Shown here piece after piece: positions 1-9,963 of a stretch of DNA of 22,224 bases. The notes under the pieces were generated by a model. That model saw only the letters and a program-made list of their open reading frames with translations. It searched no databases and was not told the DNA's origin. This DNA comes from Melaminivora alkalimesophila (lineage in GTDB: Bacteria; Pseudomonadota; Gammaproteobacteria; Burkholderiales; Burkholderiaceae_C), in the NCBI RefSeq assembly GCF_000282995.1, contig NZ_ALEE01000487.1, positions 1-22,224 on the forward strand, in the 5' to 3' direction. A program made the position numbers and the translations under genes. Within the stretch, counting starts at the first letter, position 1, and each line of letters starts with the position of its first letter.

Positions 1-699
1 GCGGCCGCCGCCTACGACGCGGCGCACCACCACCCGGACGAAAGCGTGCGGCGCGACAACGCGGCCTTCTACGAATTCATGGTGCCGCTGGTCAAGGGCT
101 ACTCCACCGAGATGAGCCTGGAGGTCACGTCGCTGGGCGTGCAGGTGCACGGCGGCATGGGGTTCATCGAAGAGACCGGCGCCGCGCAGTACTACCGCGA
201 CGCGCGCATCCTGCCCATCTACGAGGGCACGACGGCCATCCAGGCCAACGACCTGGTGGGCCGCAAGACGGCGCGCGATGGTGGCGCGACGGCACGCGCC
301 ATCGCCGCGCAGATCGAGAAGACCGAAGCGCAGCTGGCCGCTAGCGGCAGCGAGGCGGCGCGCGCCACGGCAGCGCGCCTCACGGCGGCGCGCCAGGCTT
401 TCCTGGACGTGGTGGAGTTCATCGCCGGCAGTGCCAAGGCCGATCCCAACGCAGCCTACGCGGGCAGCGTCCCCTACCTGATGCTGGCCGGCAACCTGGT
501 GGCCGGCTGGCAGCTCGCGCGTGCGCTGCTGGTGGCCGAGAAGCTGTCCGGCCAGGGACAGGACGACGCCTTCCTGCAGGCCAAGATCGCCACCGCGCGC
601 TTCTACGCCGAGCACATCCTGGTGCGCGCCCCGGGCCTGCGCGACGAGGTCGTGCACGGGGCGGCCAGCGTCATGGCGCTGGCACCGGAAGCCTTCTGA
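1..699 (+). CDS. Acyl-CoA dehydrogenase, C-terminal part (5' end outside window)
   Basis: The reading frame is open from the first base and ends in TGA at 697-699, giving 232 C-terminal residues. The stretch reading GGMGFIEETGAAQYYRDARILPIYEGTTAIQAND is the typical last segment of the acyl-CoA dehydrogenase C-terminal helical domain. The Glu-Gly-Thr-Thr region there normally contacts FAD and substrate. About 150 further residues follow as an alpha-helical tail, as in the roughly 600-residue FadE-like enzymes that carry an extra C-terminal domain. Family role: FAD-dependent alpha,beta-dehydrogenation of fatty acyl-CoA in beta-oxidation, passing electrons to electron-transfer flavoprotein. Chain length cannot be told from this fragment. 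The next gene lies 124 bp downstream on the same strand. A GTG at 46 is internal, since conserved-looking sequence continues upstream of it. I am confident of the family and not of the substrate. Confidence 0.9.
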   Translation, partial: AAAAYDAAHHHPDESVRRDNAAFYEFMVPLVKGYSTEMSLEVTSLGVQVHGGMGFIEETGAAQYYRDARILPIYEGTTAIQANDLVGRKTARDGGATARAIAAQIEKTEAQLAASGSEAARATAARLTAARQAFLDVVEFIAGSAKADPNAAYAGSVPYLMLAGNLVAGWQLARALLVAEKLSGQGQDDAFLQAKIATARFYAEHILVRAPGLRDEVVHGAASVMALAPEAF

Positions 700-823
700 G
701 CCTGCCGCCGGGCAGGCCGGCTGCACGCGTCCACGCTGCGGGCGGTGCGGCCGCTCCTGCCCTCATCCCTTTTTCCCCAGCATGACCAGGGCGGCGCGAG
801 ACGCCCGCCCGCCGGAGACCACC

Positions 824-1780
824 ATGGCCCTGCCACCCATCCTGCAGAAACTGCGCCTGCCCGTCATCGGCTCGCCGCTGTTCATCATCAGCAACCCCAA
901 GCTCGTCATCGAGCAATGCAAGGCCGGCATCGTCGGCTCCATGCCCGCGCTCAACGCGCGCCCGGCCTCCCAGCTCGAGGAGTGGCTTGCGGAGATCACC
1001 GAGACCCTGGCGGCCTGGGACAAGGCGAACCCCGACCAGCCCTCCGCGCCCTTTGCGATCAACCAGATCGTGCACCGCAGCAACGACCGCCTGGAGCACG
1101 ACATGGAGGTCTGCGCGCGCTACAAGGTGCCGATCGTGATCACGTCCCTGGGCGCCCGCGAGGACGTGAACCAGGCGGTGCACGGCTGGGGCGGCATCGT
1201 GCTGCACGACGTCATCAACAACAAGTTCGCGCGCAAGGCGATCGAGAAGGGCGCCGATGGCCTGATCGCCGTGGCGGCCGGCGCCGGTGGCCACGCCGGC
1301 GTGAAGAGCCCCTTTGCGCTGGTGCAGGAGATCCGCCAGTGGTTCGACGGCCCGCTGGCGCTGTCGGGCGCGATCGCCACGGGTGATGCCGTGCTGGCGG
1401 CACAGGCCATGGGGGCCGACCTCGCCTACATCGGCTCGGCCTTCATCGCCACCGACGAGGCGCGCGCACAGGAGGCCTACAAGCAGGCCATCGTCGAGTG
1501 CAATTCGGACGACATCGTCTACAGCAATCTGTTCACCGGCGTGCACGGCAACTACCTCGCGCCCTCGATCCGCGCGGCTGGCCTGGACCCGGAGAACCTG
1601 CCGGAGTCGGACCCGAGCAAGATGAATTTCGGCGGCGCATCGACCAAGGCCTGGAAGGACATCTGGGGCTGCGGCCAGGGCATCGGGGTGGTGGACGCCG
1701 TGCGCCCGGCCGCAGAGCTGATCGCGCGCCTGAAGGCCGAGTACGAGGCGGCCCGCCGGCGCCTGGCCTTGGCGGCCTGA
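824..1780 (+). CDS. NAD(P)H-dependent flavin oxidoreductase / nitronate monooxygenase family
   Basis: A 318-residue protein that looks complete. It is a TIM-barrel flavoenzyme of the 2-nitropropane dioxygenase (nitronate monooxygenase) family: LPVIGSPLFIIS near residues 12-23, the FMN phosphate-binding GAGGHAG at 153-159, and ALSGAIATGDAVLAAQAMGADLAYIGSAF around 179-207. Family members oxidise alkyl nitronates with O2 or act as FMN-linked NAD(P)H:quinone or enoyl reductases, and sequence alone does not separate these. The ATG at 824 has a Shine-Dalgarno GGAGA at 814-818. The frame is open further upstream to 521, but that part overlaps the acyl-CoA dehydrogenase and is arginine- and serine-rich shadow sequence. 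The gene follows the acyl-CoA dehydrogenase by 124 bp on the same strand, a pairing that suggests fatty-acid or nitro-lipid metabolism (inference). Confidence 0.9.
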   Translation: MALPPILQKLRLPVIGSPLFIISNPKLVIEQCKAGIVGSMPALNARPASQLEEWLAEITETLAAWDKANPDQPSAPFAINQIVHRSNDRLEHDMEVCARYKVPIVITSLGAREDVNQAVHGWGGIVLHDVINNKFARKAIEKGADGLIAVAAGAGGHAGVKSPFALVQEIRQWFDGPLALSGAIATGDAVLAAQAMGADLAYIGSAFIATDEARAQEAYKQAIVECNSDDIVYSNLFTGVHGNYLAPSIRAAGLDPENLPESDPSKMNFGGASTKAWKDIWGCGQGIGVVDAVRPAAELIARLKAEYEAARRRLALAA

Positions 1781-1811
1781 GCCGCTGGCGCGCGGCCGGC
1801 GCGCGGCCATG

Positions 1812-1836
1812 AAAAAAGGCAGCCTCGGCTGCCTTT
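1812..1836 (-). terminator. Rho-independent terminator of rnk, between convergent genes
   Basis: AAAGGCAGC at 1815-1823 pairs with GCTGCCTTT at 1828-1836 around a CTCG loop. On the minus strand the hairpin is followed by six T residues (complement of 1812-1817), so it serves rnk well. On the plus strand only three T follow before GCAC, so it is weaker for the flavin oxidoreductase gene. Confidence 0.85.
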
Positions 1837-1858
1837 GCACCTGCGCGCTGGGCGCCGG

Positions 1859-2266
1859 TCAGCGGTGCAGCTCGCCCGCGCTCTCCGGCTGGTAGGTGAT
1901 CGAGTCGACCCGCACCGTCACCTGTCCCGTGGGGCTGGGCATCTGGAACTCGTCGCCCACCGCCAGCCCGAGCAGGGCGATGCCCACCGGCGCGAACACC
2001 GAGACCTTGGCGCTGTCGCCATCCATGTCACGGGGATAGACCAGGGTGAGGGTGCTGGTCTTGCCCGTCTCCAGGATGGTGAACTGCACGGTGGAATTCA
2101 TAGTCACCACGTTGGGCGGCATGTCCTTGGGATCCAGCACGTCAGCCCGGTCCAGCTCGGTTTCGAGCTGCTCGCGCCCGGGGAAGGCGGCCGTGCTCTT
2201 CTCCAGCAGCGACTCCAGGCGCTCGAAGTCGAGTGAGGACAGGGTGATGGCAGGCTTGCGCTGCAT
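1859..2266 (-). CDS. rnk: Rnk, nucleoside diphosphate kinase regulator (GreA/GreB-like)
   Basis: 135 residues, against about 136 for Escherichia coli Rnk. The N-terminal third (ITLSSLDFERLESLLEK... ELDRADVLDPKDMPPNVVTMNSTV) is a short helical arm. The C-terminal two thirds (FTILETGKTSTLTLVYPRDMDGDSAKVSVFAPVGIALLGLAVGDEF) match the FKBP-like domain that Rnk shares with transcript-cleavage factors GreA and GreB. Known for the family: Rnk binds RNA polymerase near the secondary channel but lacks the long acidic coiled coil, so it does not stimulate transcript cleavage. It was first described as affecting nucleoside diphosphate kinase levels. A GGAG lies a short distance before the ATG. The gene is monocistronic here and closes at the terminator around 1812-1836. 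Confidence 0.93.
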   Translation of the reverse strand: MQRKPAITLSSLDFERLESLLEKSTAAFPGREQLETELDRADVLDPKDMPPNVVTMNSTVQFTILETGKTSTLTLVYPRDMDGDSAKVSVFAPVGIALLGLAVGDEFQMPSPTGQVTVRVDSITYQPESAGELHR

Positions 2267-2502
2267 GGTGGGGCTCCGTTCGGGATGTTCGTATGGTTGT
2301 CTGGATCGCCTTCGCGGGTCGGCAACGCTTCCTGGACGGACAAAGGCCCGGGCAACGGGGTTGTCCGGGCCGTGGCGCGTTGCATGCGGCTCCCGCAGGG
2401 CGCGATGCCTCCCATTGTGGGGCGCTGGCCCCGTTTTGCCAATAGATCACGCACGGCCGGCTGTGCTTAGAGGCCGCCTGCCCTGCCGCAGGGCGCGTGG
2501 AT
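2267..2502. other. 236-bp gap between fghA and rnk with a strong hairpin
   Basis: I see no gene here. The notable structure is GGCCCGGGCAAC at 2345-2356 facing GTTGTCCGGGCC at 2360-2371 with a three-base loop: 12 pairs with a single mismatch or G-U. On the minus strand it is followed by TTTGTC, a poor U-tract. It lies about 130 bp beyond the fghA stop and about 80 bp before the rnk start, so it could end fghA transcription or sit in the rnk leader. No convincing -35/-10 pair for rnk was found by eye. Confidence 0.5.
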
Positions 2503-3366
2503 TCAGGTGCCCAGCAGCTGCCGCGCGTGGTGGCGCAGGTGGTCGTCCATGAAGGTCTGCACGAAATAGTAGCCGTGGTCGTAGCCCGCGTGGCGGCGCA
2601 GCGTGAGCGGCTGCCCGGCGGCTTCGCAGGCGGCCTCGAACAGGTGGGGATGGAGCTGCTCGGCCAGGAATTTGTCGTCCAGGCCCTGGTCGATCAGTAT
2701 GCCCTCCGGATAGGGCGCGGCCCGGTGGCTGCTCATCAATTCGGTGGCGTCGTGCGCGCTCCAGGCGGTGCGGTCGGCGCCCAGGTAGCCGGTGAAGGCC
2801 TTCTCGCCCCAGGGGCAGCGCGTCGGCGCGCAGATCGGCGCGAAGGCCGAGACGCTCCTGAAGCGGCCCGGGTGGCGCAGCGCCAGGGTGAGGGCGCCAT
2901 GGCCGCCCATGCTGTGGCCCGTGAGGCCCAGGCGCTGGCCGTCGATCGGCAGGGCATCGGCCAGCAGCGGGAGCAACTCTGCCAGCAGCCAGCTTTCCAT
3001 GCGCCAGTGCGCCGACCAGGGCGCCTGCGTGGCGTCCAGATAAAAGCCCGCGCCCACTCCGAAATCCCAGGCATCCGCCTCGCCCGGGATCTCGGCGCCG
3101 CGCGGGCTGGTGTCGGGGGCGATCAGGGCGAGGCCCAGCTCGGCCGCAAGGCGCTGTGCGCCCGCCTTGGTCGGGAAGGTCTCTTCGGTGCAGGTCAGCC
3201 CCGCCAGGTAGACGAGCGCCGGCACCGGCGCGCCGTCCAGCGCCTTGGGCGGCAGGTACACCGAAGCGCGCATGGGCAGCCCGGTCTCGCGCGAGGCGTG
3301 CCGATAGAAGCGCTGCTCGCCGCCGAAGCAGGCGTGGGTGCTGAGCAGCTCAAGCGTTGCAGTCAT
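2503..3366 (-). CDS. fghA: S-formylglutathione hydrolase (esterase D family)
   Basis: 287 residues, normal for the family. An alpha/beta-hydrolase fold is shown by the nucleophile elbow GHSMGGHGAL, with Ser152 expected to attack the thioester. An acidic residue in IDQGLDDKF (226-233) and His264 in GYDHGYYF complete the likely triad. The oxyanion region is YLAGLTCTEETF near 53-64. It hydrolyses S-formylglutathione to formate and glutathione, the second step of glutathione-dependent formaldehyde removal, in the cytoplasm. The start at 3366 is chosen because AAGGAG lies just upstream on the minus strand. The frame is open to 3450, but that would overlap the adhC stop region. The gene starts 46 bp after the adhC stop on the same strand, so the two almost certainly form an operon with consecutive steps. 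Confidence 0.95.
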   Translation of the reverse strand: MTATLELLSTHACFGGEQRFYRHASRETGLPMRASVYLPPKALDGAPVPALVYLAGLTCTEETFPTKAGAQRLAAELGLALIAPDTSPRGAEIPGEADAWDFGVGAGFYLDATQAPWSAHWRMESWLLAELLPLLADALPIDGQRLGLTGHSMGGHGALTLALRHPGRFRSVSAFAPICAPTRCPWGEKAFTGYLGADRTAWSAHDATELMSSHRAAPYPEGILIDQGLDDKFLAEQLHPHLFEAACEAAGQPLTLRRHAGYDHGYYFVQTFMDDHLRHHARQLLGT

Positions 3367-3412
3367 GGGAGGCTCCTTTTTCTGGTGGCAGCGCCGGTTT
3401 TCTTGCCAGCCT

Positions 3413-4597
<1,185 letters not shown>

Positions 4598-4617
4598 GGC
4601 CACGCCGCGCGGAAACG

Positions 4618-4647
4618 AAAAAGCCCGCAAGCATTGCACCTGCGGGC
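4618..4647 (-). terminator. Intrinsic terminator after gltA
   Basis: GCCCGCA at 4623-4629 pairs with TGCGGGC at 4641-4647 across an 11-base loop. On the minus strand the stem is followed by TTTTT (complement of 4618-4622). It lies 45 bp beyond the gltA stop and closes the TCA block before adhC begins. Confidence 0.85.
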
Positions 4648-4692
4648 CTGGGGGCAAGGCGCGCGGCCCTGGCCGCAAGGGCGAGTGCCCGA

Positions 4693-6003
<1,311 letters not shown>

Positions 6004-6070
6004 TTGCGGTTTCCTTCGATGGTTTGGGGCAGGAGGGACGGACAGGGGTGAAAGGGCAGGGTGGGACCGC

Positions 6071-6379
6071 TCAGGGGCGCGAGCGCATCTGGGCGAGCAC
6101 CATGCGCACCTCCTCGGTGTCCAGGTCGCCGGACGGCTCCTTGCGGGCAAGCAGCAGGTCCAGCAGGTCGTTGTCGGACAGGTCCATGAGCCGGGCGATG
6201 CCGCGCGCCTGGGCGGTGCTCAGGCGCTGGCCGTGGCGGTTGAAGAAGCGCTCGATGAACAGGTCGTTCTCCACCAGGCCGCGCCGGCAGCGCCAGCGCA
6301 GCACGGCGGTCTCGCGCTCGTCGAGCCACTGCGCTGCGTCGTCGGCCCGAGGTGTCGGCTTCGGGGTTTCAGATGGCAC
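6071..6379 (-). CDS. sdhE: SdhE, FAD assembly factor for succinate dehydrogenase
   Basis: 102 residues of the YgfY/Sdh5 family. The diagnostic RRG motif is at Arg32-Arg33-Gly34 ([13 protein letters not shown]), with Glu37 and Asp39 after it, followed by the small five-helix body ending [17 protein letters not shown]. Known role: the RRG loop helps covalent attachment of FAD to the flavoprotein SdhA. The start is GTG at 6379, inside the last codons of sdhB, giving an 11-base overlap and implying translational coupling. No in-frame ATG lies near enough to be an alternative that keeps the motif. The N-terminal extension of about 25 residues is Pro/Asp-rich and longer than in the Escherichia coli protein. 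Position between sdhB and gltA supports the call. Confidence 0.92.
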   Translation of the reverse strand: MPSETPKPTPRADDAAQWLDERETAVLRWRCRRGLVENDLFIERFFNRHGQRLSTAQARGIARLMDLSDNDLLDLLLARKEPSGDLDTEEVRMVLAQMRSRP

Positions 6380-7073
6380 GGCGCACCATCAGCTCGCGGA
6401 TCTTGCTGATCGCGGCTGCGGGCTTGAGGCCCTTGGGGCACACGTCCACACAGTTCATGATGGTGTGGCAGCGAAACAGCCGGTACGGGTCTTCCAGGTT
6501 GTCCAGGCGCTCGCCCGTGGCCTTGTCGCGGCTGTCGGCGATGAAGCGGTAGGCCTGCAGCAGACCCGCCGGGCCGACGAATTTGTCCGGGTTCCACCAG
6601 AAGCTCGGGCAGGCGGTGGAGCAGCTCGCGCACAGGATGCACTCGTACAGGCCGTTCAGTTCCTCGCGCTCCTCGGGCGACTGCAGGCGCTCCTTGGAGG
6701 CGGAGACCGGCTCGTCGTTTTGCAGGTAGGGCTTGATCGAGTGGTACTGGTCGAAGAACTGCGTCATGTCCACGATCAGGTCGCGGATCACCGGCAGCCC
6801 GGGCAGGGGCTTCAGGACGATGTCGCCGGGCAGCGTCTTCATGTTGGTCAGGCAGGCCAGGCCGTTCTTGCCATTGATGTTCATGGCGTCCGAGCCGCAC
6901 ACGCCCTCGCGGCAGGAGCGGCGAAACGACAGGGATGGGTCCTGCGCCTTGAGCTTGACCAGCGCGTCGAGCAGCATGCGCTCGTGGCCGTCGAGCTCCA
7001 CCTGCACGGTCTGCATGTAGGGCTTGGCGTCCTTGTCCGGGTCGTAACGGTAGATCTTGAAAGTGCGTTGCAT
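6369..7073 (-). CDS. sdhB: Succinate dehydrogenase iron-sulfur subunit
   Basis: 234 residues, near the normal length. The [2Fe-2S] ligands are Cys54, Cys59, Asp62 and Cys74 (RSCREGVCGSDAM ... LACLTN). The aspartate at the third position is as in Escherichia coli. The second domain has ECILCASCSTACP with Cys145, Cys148, Cys151 and Cys155, and RCHTIMNCVDVCPKG with Cys202, Cys208 and Cys212. These provide the [4Fe-4S] (145, 148, 151, 212) and [3Fe-4S] (155, 202, 208) clusters by family pattern. It carries electrons from SdhA flavin to ubiquinone at the SdhC/SdhD membrane anchor. The ATG at 7073 follows GAGAGA on the minus strand, 29 bp after the sdhA stop. The stop overlaps the GTG start of sdhE. 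Confidence 0.97.
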   Translation of the reverse strand: MQRTFKIYRYDPDKDAKPYMQTVQVELDGHERMLLDALVKLKAQDPSLSFRRSCREGVCGSDAMNINGKNGLACLTNMKTLPGDIVLKPLPGLPVIRDLIVDMTQFFDQYHSIKPYLQNDEPVSASKERLQSPEEREELNGLYECILCASCSTACPSFWWNPDKFVGPAGLLQAYRFIADSRDKATGERLDNLEDPYRLFRCHTIMNCVDVCPKGLKPAAAISKIRELMVRRAI

Positions 7074-7102
7074 GGCGGATCTCTCTCGTGGCAGCGGCGG
7101 TG

Positions 7103-8908
7103 TCAGAACGTGCGCACCCGCGGCGGAATGCTCTCCACCGTCAGGGGCTGCATGTTCACGGGCTTGTAGGTCAGGCTGTTGGTCGCGCTGTGCCACAGCG
7201 TGTGCTTGAGCCATTCCTGGTCGTTGCGTCCCAGGGGGTGCTCGGGGTGGTCGGCGGGGTGCTCGTAGTCCGCCACGGTGTGCGCGCCGCGGCACTCGTG
7301 GCGCGCAGCGGCGGAGACCATCGTGGCCTGCGCGGCCTCGATCAGGTTGTCGACTTCCAGCGCCTCCATGCGGGCGGTATTCCAGACCTTGGACTTGTCC
7401 TTCAGGCCGATGGCGGCGACCTTCTTGCGGATCTCGGCGATCTTCTCCACGCCCTCGTCCATGCTCTTTTGCGTGCGGAACACGCCCGCGTGCTGCTGCA
7501 TGGTCTGGCGGATCTCGTTGGCCAGGTCCTGGGCGTAGATGCCGTCCGATGCGCCCTCGAGCTGGTTCAGGCGCTCGAGCGTGCGCTCGGCCGCGTTCGC
7601 CGGCACCTCGTGGTGGTCGCCGAAGTCGCGCACGAACTGCACGATGTGGCGACCTGCCGACTTGCCGAAGACCAGCAGGTCCAGCAGCGAGTTGGTGCCC
7701 AGGCGGTTGGCGCCGTGCACCGACACGGCGGCGCACTCGCCCACGGCGTACAGGCCGGGCACGACGTTGTTCTTCTCGCCGTCCCAGGTCACGACCTGGC
7801 CGTGGACGTTGGTCGGGATGCCGCCCATCTGGTAGTGGATGGTGGGCACCACGGGGATGGGCTCCTTGGTGATGTCCACGTTGGCGAAGTTGTGGCCGAT
7901 CTCCTCCACCGAGGGCAGGCGCTTCCTGATGGTGTCGGCGCCCAGGTGGTCGAGCTTCATCAGGATGTAGTCCTTGTTGGGACCGCAGCCGCGCCCTTCC
8001 TTGATCTCCTGGTCCATGGAGCGCGAGACGAAGTCGCGTGGCGCCAGGTCCTTCAAGGTCGGTGCGTAGCGCTCCATGAAGCGCTCGCCCTCGCTGTTGA
8101 GCAGGATCGCGCCCTCGCCCCGGCAGCCCTCGGTCAGCAGCACGCCCGCGCCGGCCACGCCCGTGGGGTGGAACTGCCAGAACTCCAGGTCCTGCAGCGG
8201 AATGCCGGCGCGCGCTGCCATGCCGAGGCCGTCGCCGGTGTTGATGAAGGCGTTGGTCGAGGCGGCGAAGATGCGGCCCGCGCCGCCGGTGGCCAGCAGC
8301 ACGGCCTTGGCGTGCAGCTCGTACAGGTCACCGGTCTCCAGCTCCAGGGCCGTGACGCCCACCACCTCGCCGCGGCTGTTGCGGATCAGGTCCAGCGCCA
8401 TCCATTCGACGAAGAAGTTGGTCTTGGAGGCGACGTTCTGCTGGTAGAGCGTGTGCAGCATGGCGTGGCCGGTGCGGTCGGCCGCGGCGCAGGCGCGCTG
8501 CACGGGCTTTTCGCCGTAGTTGGCGGTGTGGCCGCCAAAGGGGCGCTGGTAGATGGTGCCGTCCGGGTTGCGGTCGAACGGCATGCCGAAGTGCTCCAGC
8601 TCGATCACCACCTTGGGCGCCTCGCGGCACATGAATTCGACCGCATCCTGGTCGGACAGCCAGTCGCCGCCCTTGATGGTGTCGTAGAAGTGGTAGTGCC
8701 AGTTGTCTTCGCTCATGTTGCCGAGGGCGGCCGAGACGCCGCCCTGGGCAGCGACGGTGTGCGAGCGCGTGGGGAAGACCTTGGACAGGCAGGCGACCGA
8801 CAGGCCGGCGCGCGACAGCTCCAGCGAGGCGCGCATGCCGGAGCCGCCGGCCCCGACGATGACGACGTCGAACTTGCGGCGGGCGATATCTTTTTGGGTG
8901 TAACTCAT
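7103..8908 (-). CDS. sdhA: Succinate dehydrogenase flavoprotein subunit
   Basis: 601 residues. The FAD-binding Rossmann motif is VGAGGSGMRASLELSRAG (residues 18-35). Covalent FAD attachment is expected at His50 in SHTVAAQGG. The substrate region includes EFWQFHPTGVAGAGVLLTEGCRGEGAILLNSEGERFMERY, and the C-terminal nucleotide segment is GANRLGTNSLLDLLVFGKSAG. It oxidises succinate to fumarate on the cytoplasmic face of the inner membrane, forming complex II with SdhB, SdhC and SdhD. It begins 58 bp after the sdhD stop, and sdhB follows 29 bp later. FAD attachment should depend on SdhE, encoded three genes on in the same transcript. Confidence 0.98.
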   Translation of the reverse strand: MSYTQKDIARRKFDVVIVGAGGSGMRASLELSRAGLSVACLSKVFPTRSHTVAAQGGVSAALGNMSEDNWHYHFYDTIKGGDWLSDQDAVEFMCREAPKVVIELEHFGMPFDRNPDGTIYQRPFGGHTANYGEKPVQRACAAADRTGHAMLHTLYQQNVASKTNFFVEWMALDLIRNSRGEVVGVTALELETGDLYELHAKAVLLATGGAGRIFAASTNAFINTGDGLGMAARAGIPLQDLEFWQFHPTGVAGAGVLLTEGCRGEGAILLNSEGERFMERYAPTLKDLAPRDFVSRSMDQEIKEGRGCGPNKDYILMKLDHLGADTIRKRLPSVEEIGHNFANVDITKEPIPVVPTIHYQMGGIPTNVHGQVVTWDGEKNNVVPGLYAVGECAAVSVHGANRLGTNSLLDLLVFGKSAGRHIVQFVRDFGDHHEVPANAAERTLERLNQLEGASDGIYAQDLANEIRQTMQQHAGVFRTQKSMDEGVEKIAEIRKKVAAIGLKDKSKVWNTARMEALEVDNLIEAAQATMVSAAARHECRGAHTVADYEHPADHPEHPLGRNDQEWLKHTLWHSATNSLTYKPVNMQPLTVESIPPRVRTF

Positions 8909-8966
8909 GGTCGTGGGAGCGATGTGCGGTGGGTTTCCGGGAGGGCGGGGGCGCGGTGGGGCGACG

Positions 8967-9335
8967 TCACAGGCGCCACAGCACCTGCACCGCCCAGCCG
9001 CCGCAGGCGACCAGCCAGATGGCCGTCAGGGACTGCAGCAGCAGGCGCACGCCGGCCGGCTTGCCGTAGTCGTACCAGATGCTGCACGCGCCCACCCAGG
9101 CGTGCCAGATCAGCGCCACGATGACCGCGAAGGTGAAGGCCTTCATCCATTGCGGGGCGAAGATGCCGGCCCAGGTGTCGTAGCCGATCGGCCCGGAGAC
9201 CAGCAACACCTTCGCCAGCAGCAGCAGGGTGAAGGCGGTCATCAGGGCGGCGGTGATGCGCTGGACCAGGAAGTCGCGCCAGCCGTAGTGGGCACCGACG
9301 ACGGTGCGCTTGTAGCCATAGGTGGTATCGGCCAT
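8967..9335 (-). CDS. sdhD: Succinate dehydrogenase membrane anchor subunit D
   Basis: 122 residues with three predicted membrane helices: around 25-46 (VQRITAALMTAFTLLLLAKVLL), 65-86 and 97-119. The sequence HAWVGACSIWYDYGKP holds His78 as the candidate haem b ligand by position, with Asp89 and Tyr90 matching the quinone-site DY pair of the Escherichia coli protein. It anchors SdhAB to the inner membrane and forms the ubiquinone pocket with SdhC. The ATG at 9335 is 23 bp after the sdhC stop, with GGAG upstream on the minus strand. Family identity rests on these motifs and gene order because SdhD sequences diverge quickly. Confidence 0.93.
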   Translation of the reverse strand: MADTTYGYKRTVVGAHYGWRDFLVQRITAALMTAFTLLLLAKVLLVSGPIGYDTWAGIFAPQWMKAFTFAVIVALIWHAWVGACSIWYDYGKPAGVRLLLQSLTAIWLVACGGWAVQVLWRL

Positions 9336-9358
9336 GGTTTTACTCCTTCAGCGGGGGA

Positions 9359-9790
9359 TCAGTACAGGCCGAACAGCTTGGCGCCCAGCAGCGCAGTCAG
9401 CACGACGGCGGCCACCAGGGTGGCCAGGGCCGTCTGGCGGCCAAATTCCTTGGTGGTGTGGTGCGTCACGTCCATCCACAGGTGGCGCACGCCGGCGAAC
9501 AGGTGGTGCAGGTAGGCCCAGATCAGCGCCAGCACCACCAGCTTGAGCAGCCAGGCGGGCACGAAGCCGATGCCCGCGTTGAAGGCCGCGCGGAAGGTGC
9601 CGAAGGAGATCTCCGAGGACACGGACTTGTCGAACATCCAGATGATCAGCGGCAGCAGCACCAGCATCAGCAGGCCGCTCACGCGGTGCAGGATGGACAC
9701 CAGGGCCGCCAGCGGCAGGCGATAGGTCGGGATGTCGCTGAACAGGTTCAGGTTGCGAAATTCAGGCCGTTTCTTGGCAGGCTCATTCAT
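9359..9790 (-). CDS. sdhC: Succinate dehydrogenase cytochrome b556 subunit
   Basis: 143 residues and three predicted membrane helices (about 26-54, 75-98 and 119-141). SILHRVSG carries Ser32 and Arg36, matching the Ser27/Arg31 quinone-site pair in Escherichia coli. HHLFAGVRHLWMD gives His96 as the probable haem ligand, with His103 further on. The N-terminus MNEPAKKRPEFRNLNLF is typical. The ATG at 9790 is the first gene of the sdhCDAB-sdhE-gltA run. The frame continues upstream to 9937, but that part is not SdhC-like. It is separated from the gntR stop by 173 bp, where the sdh promoter must lie unless transcription reads through from gntR. Confidence 0.95.
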   Translation of the reverse strand: MNEPAKKRPEFRNLNLFSDIPTYRLPLAALVSILHRVSGLLMLVLLPLIIWMFDKSVSSEISFGTFRAAFNAGIGFVPAWLLKLVVLALIWAYLHHLFAGVRHLWMDVTHHTTKEFGRQTALATLVAAVVLTALLGAKLFGLY

Positions 9791-9963
9791 GGCGTGGGTC
9801 CTCGGTGGATGTAACTGCGTTGTAATCGGTTGTGCGCGACCAACCCAAAATTCTATTGCAATGCAACAACCGCGGGCTGCGGCAACTGCGTACCAGCGGC
9901 CGGGAGGGGCTGGCAGGGGCATCCCCGCAGGCCCCATGGCGCGGCAGCGCCGTCTCGGGCGGA
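9791..9963 (-). promoter_or_regulatory. sdh upstream region with short palindrome and two small hairpins
   Basis: The 173 bp before sdhC hold an inverted repeat TTGCA-A-TGCAA at 9856-9866. Next to it the minus strand reads TAGAAT, a fair -10, but the sequence 17 bp upstream of it is not a recognisable -35. Just after the gntR stop come two hairpins, GGCGC/GCGCC at 9938-9951 and GGGG/CCCC at 9916-9926, without a U-tract. None of the ATAAGAC half-sites found upstream of gntR/mdh occur here. An activator-dependent promoter is possible, but I cannot fix the start site. Confidence 0.35.

Noticed and set aside
521..823. Upstream extension of the flavin oxidoreductase frame
   Set aside because: It overlaps the acyl-CoA dehydrogenase, is Arg/Ser/Cys-rich shadow sequence, and the family begins at MALPPILQKLRLPVIG.
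671..1840. Minus-strand open frame opposite the flavin oxidoreductase gene
   Set aside because: The plus-strand frame has the flavin-binding motif and a Shine-Dalgarno; the minus frame has neither.
7088..9124. Plus-strand open frame of 678 codons opposite sdhA
   Set aside because: It lies wholly opposite sdhA and part of sdhD, its composition is typical of a third-position GC artefact (Val/His/Gly/Arg-rich), and it has no recognisable motif.
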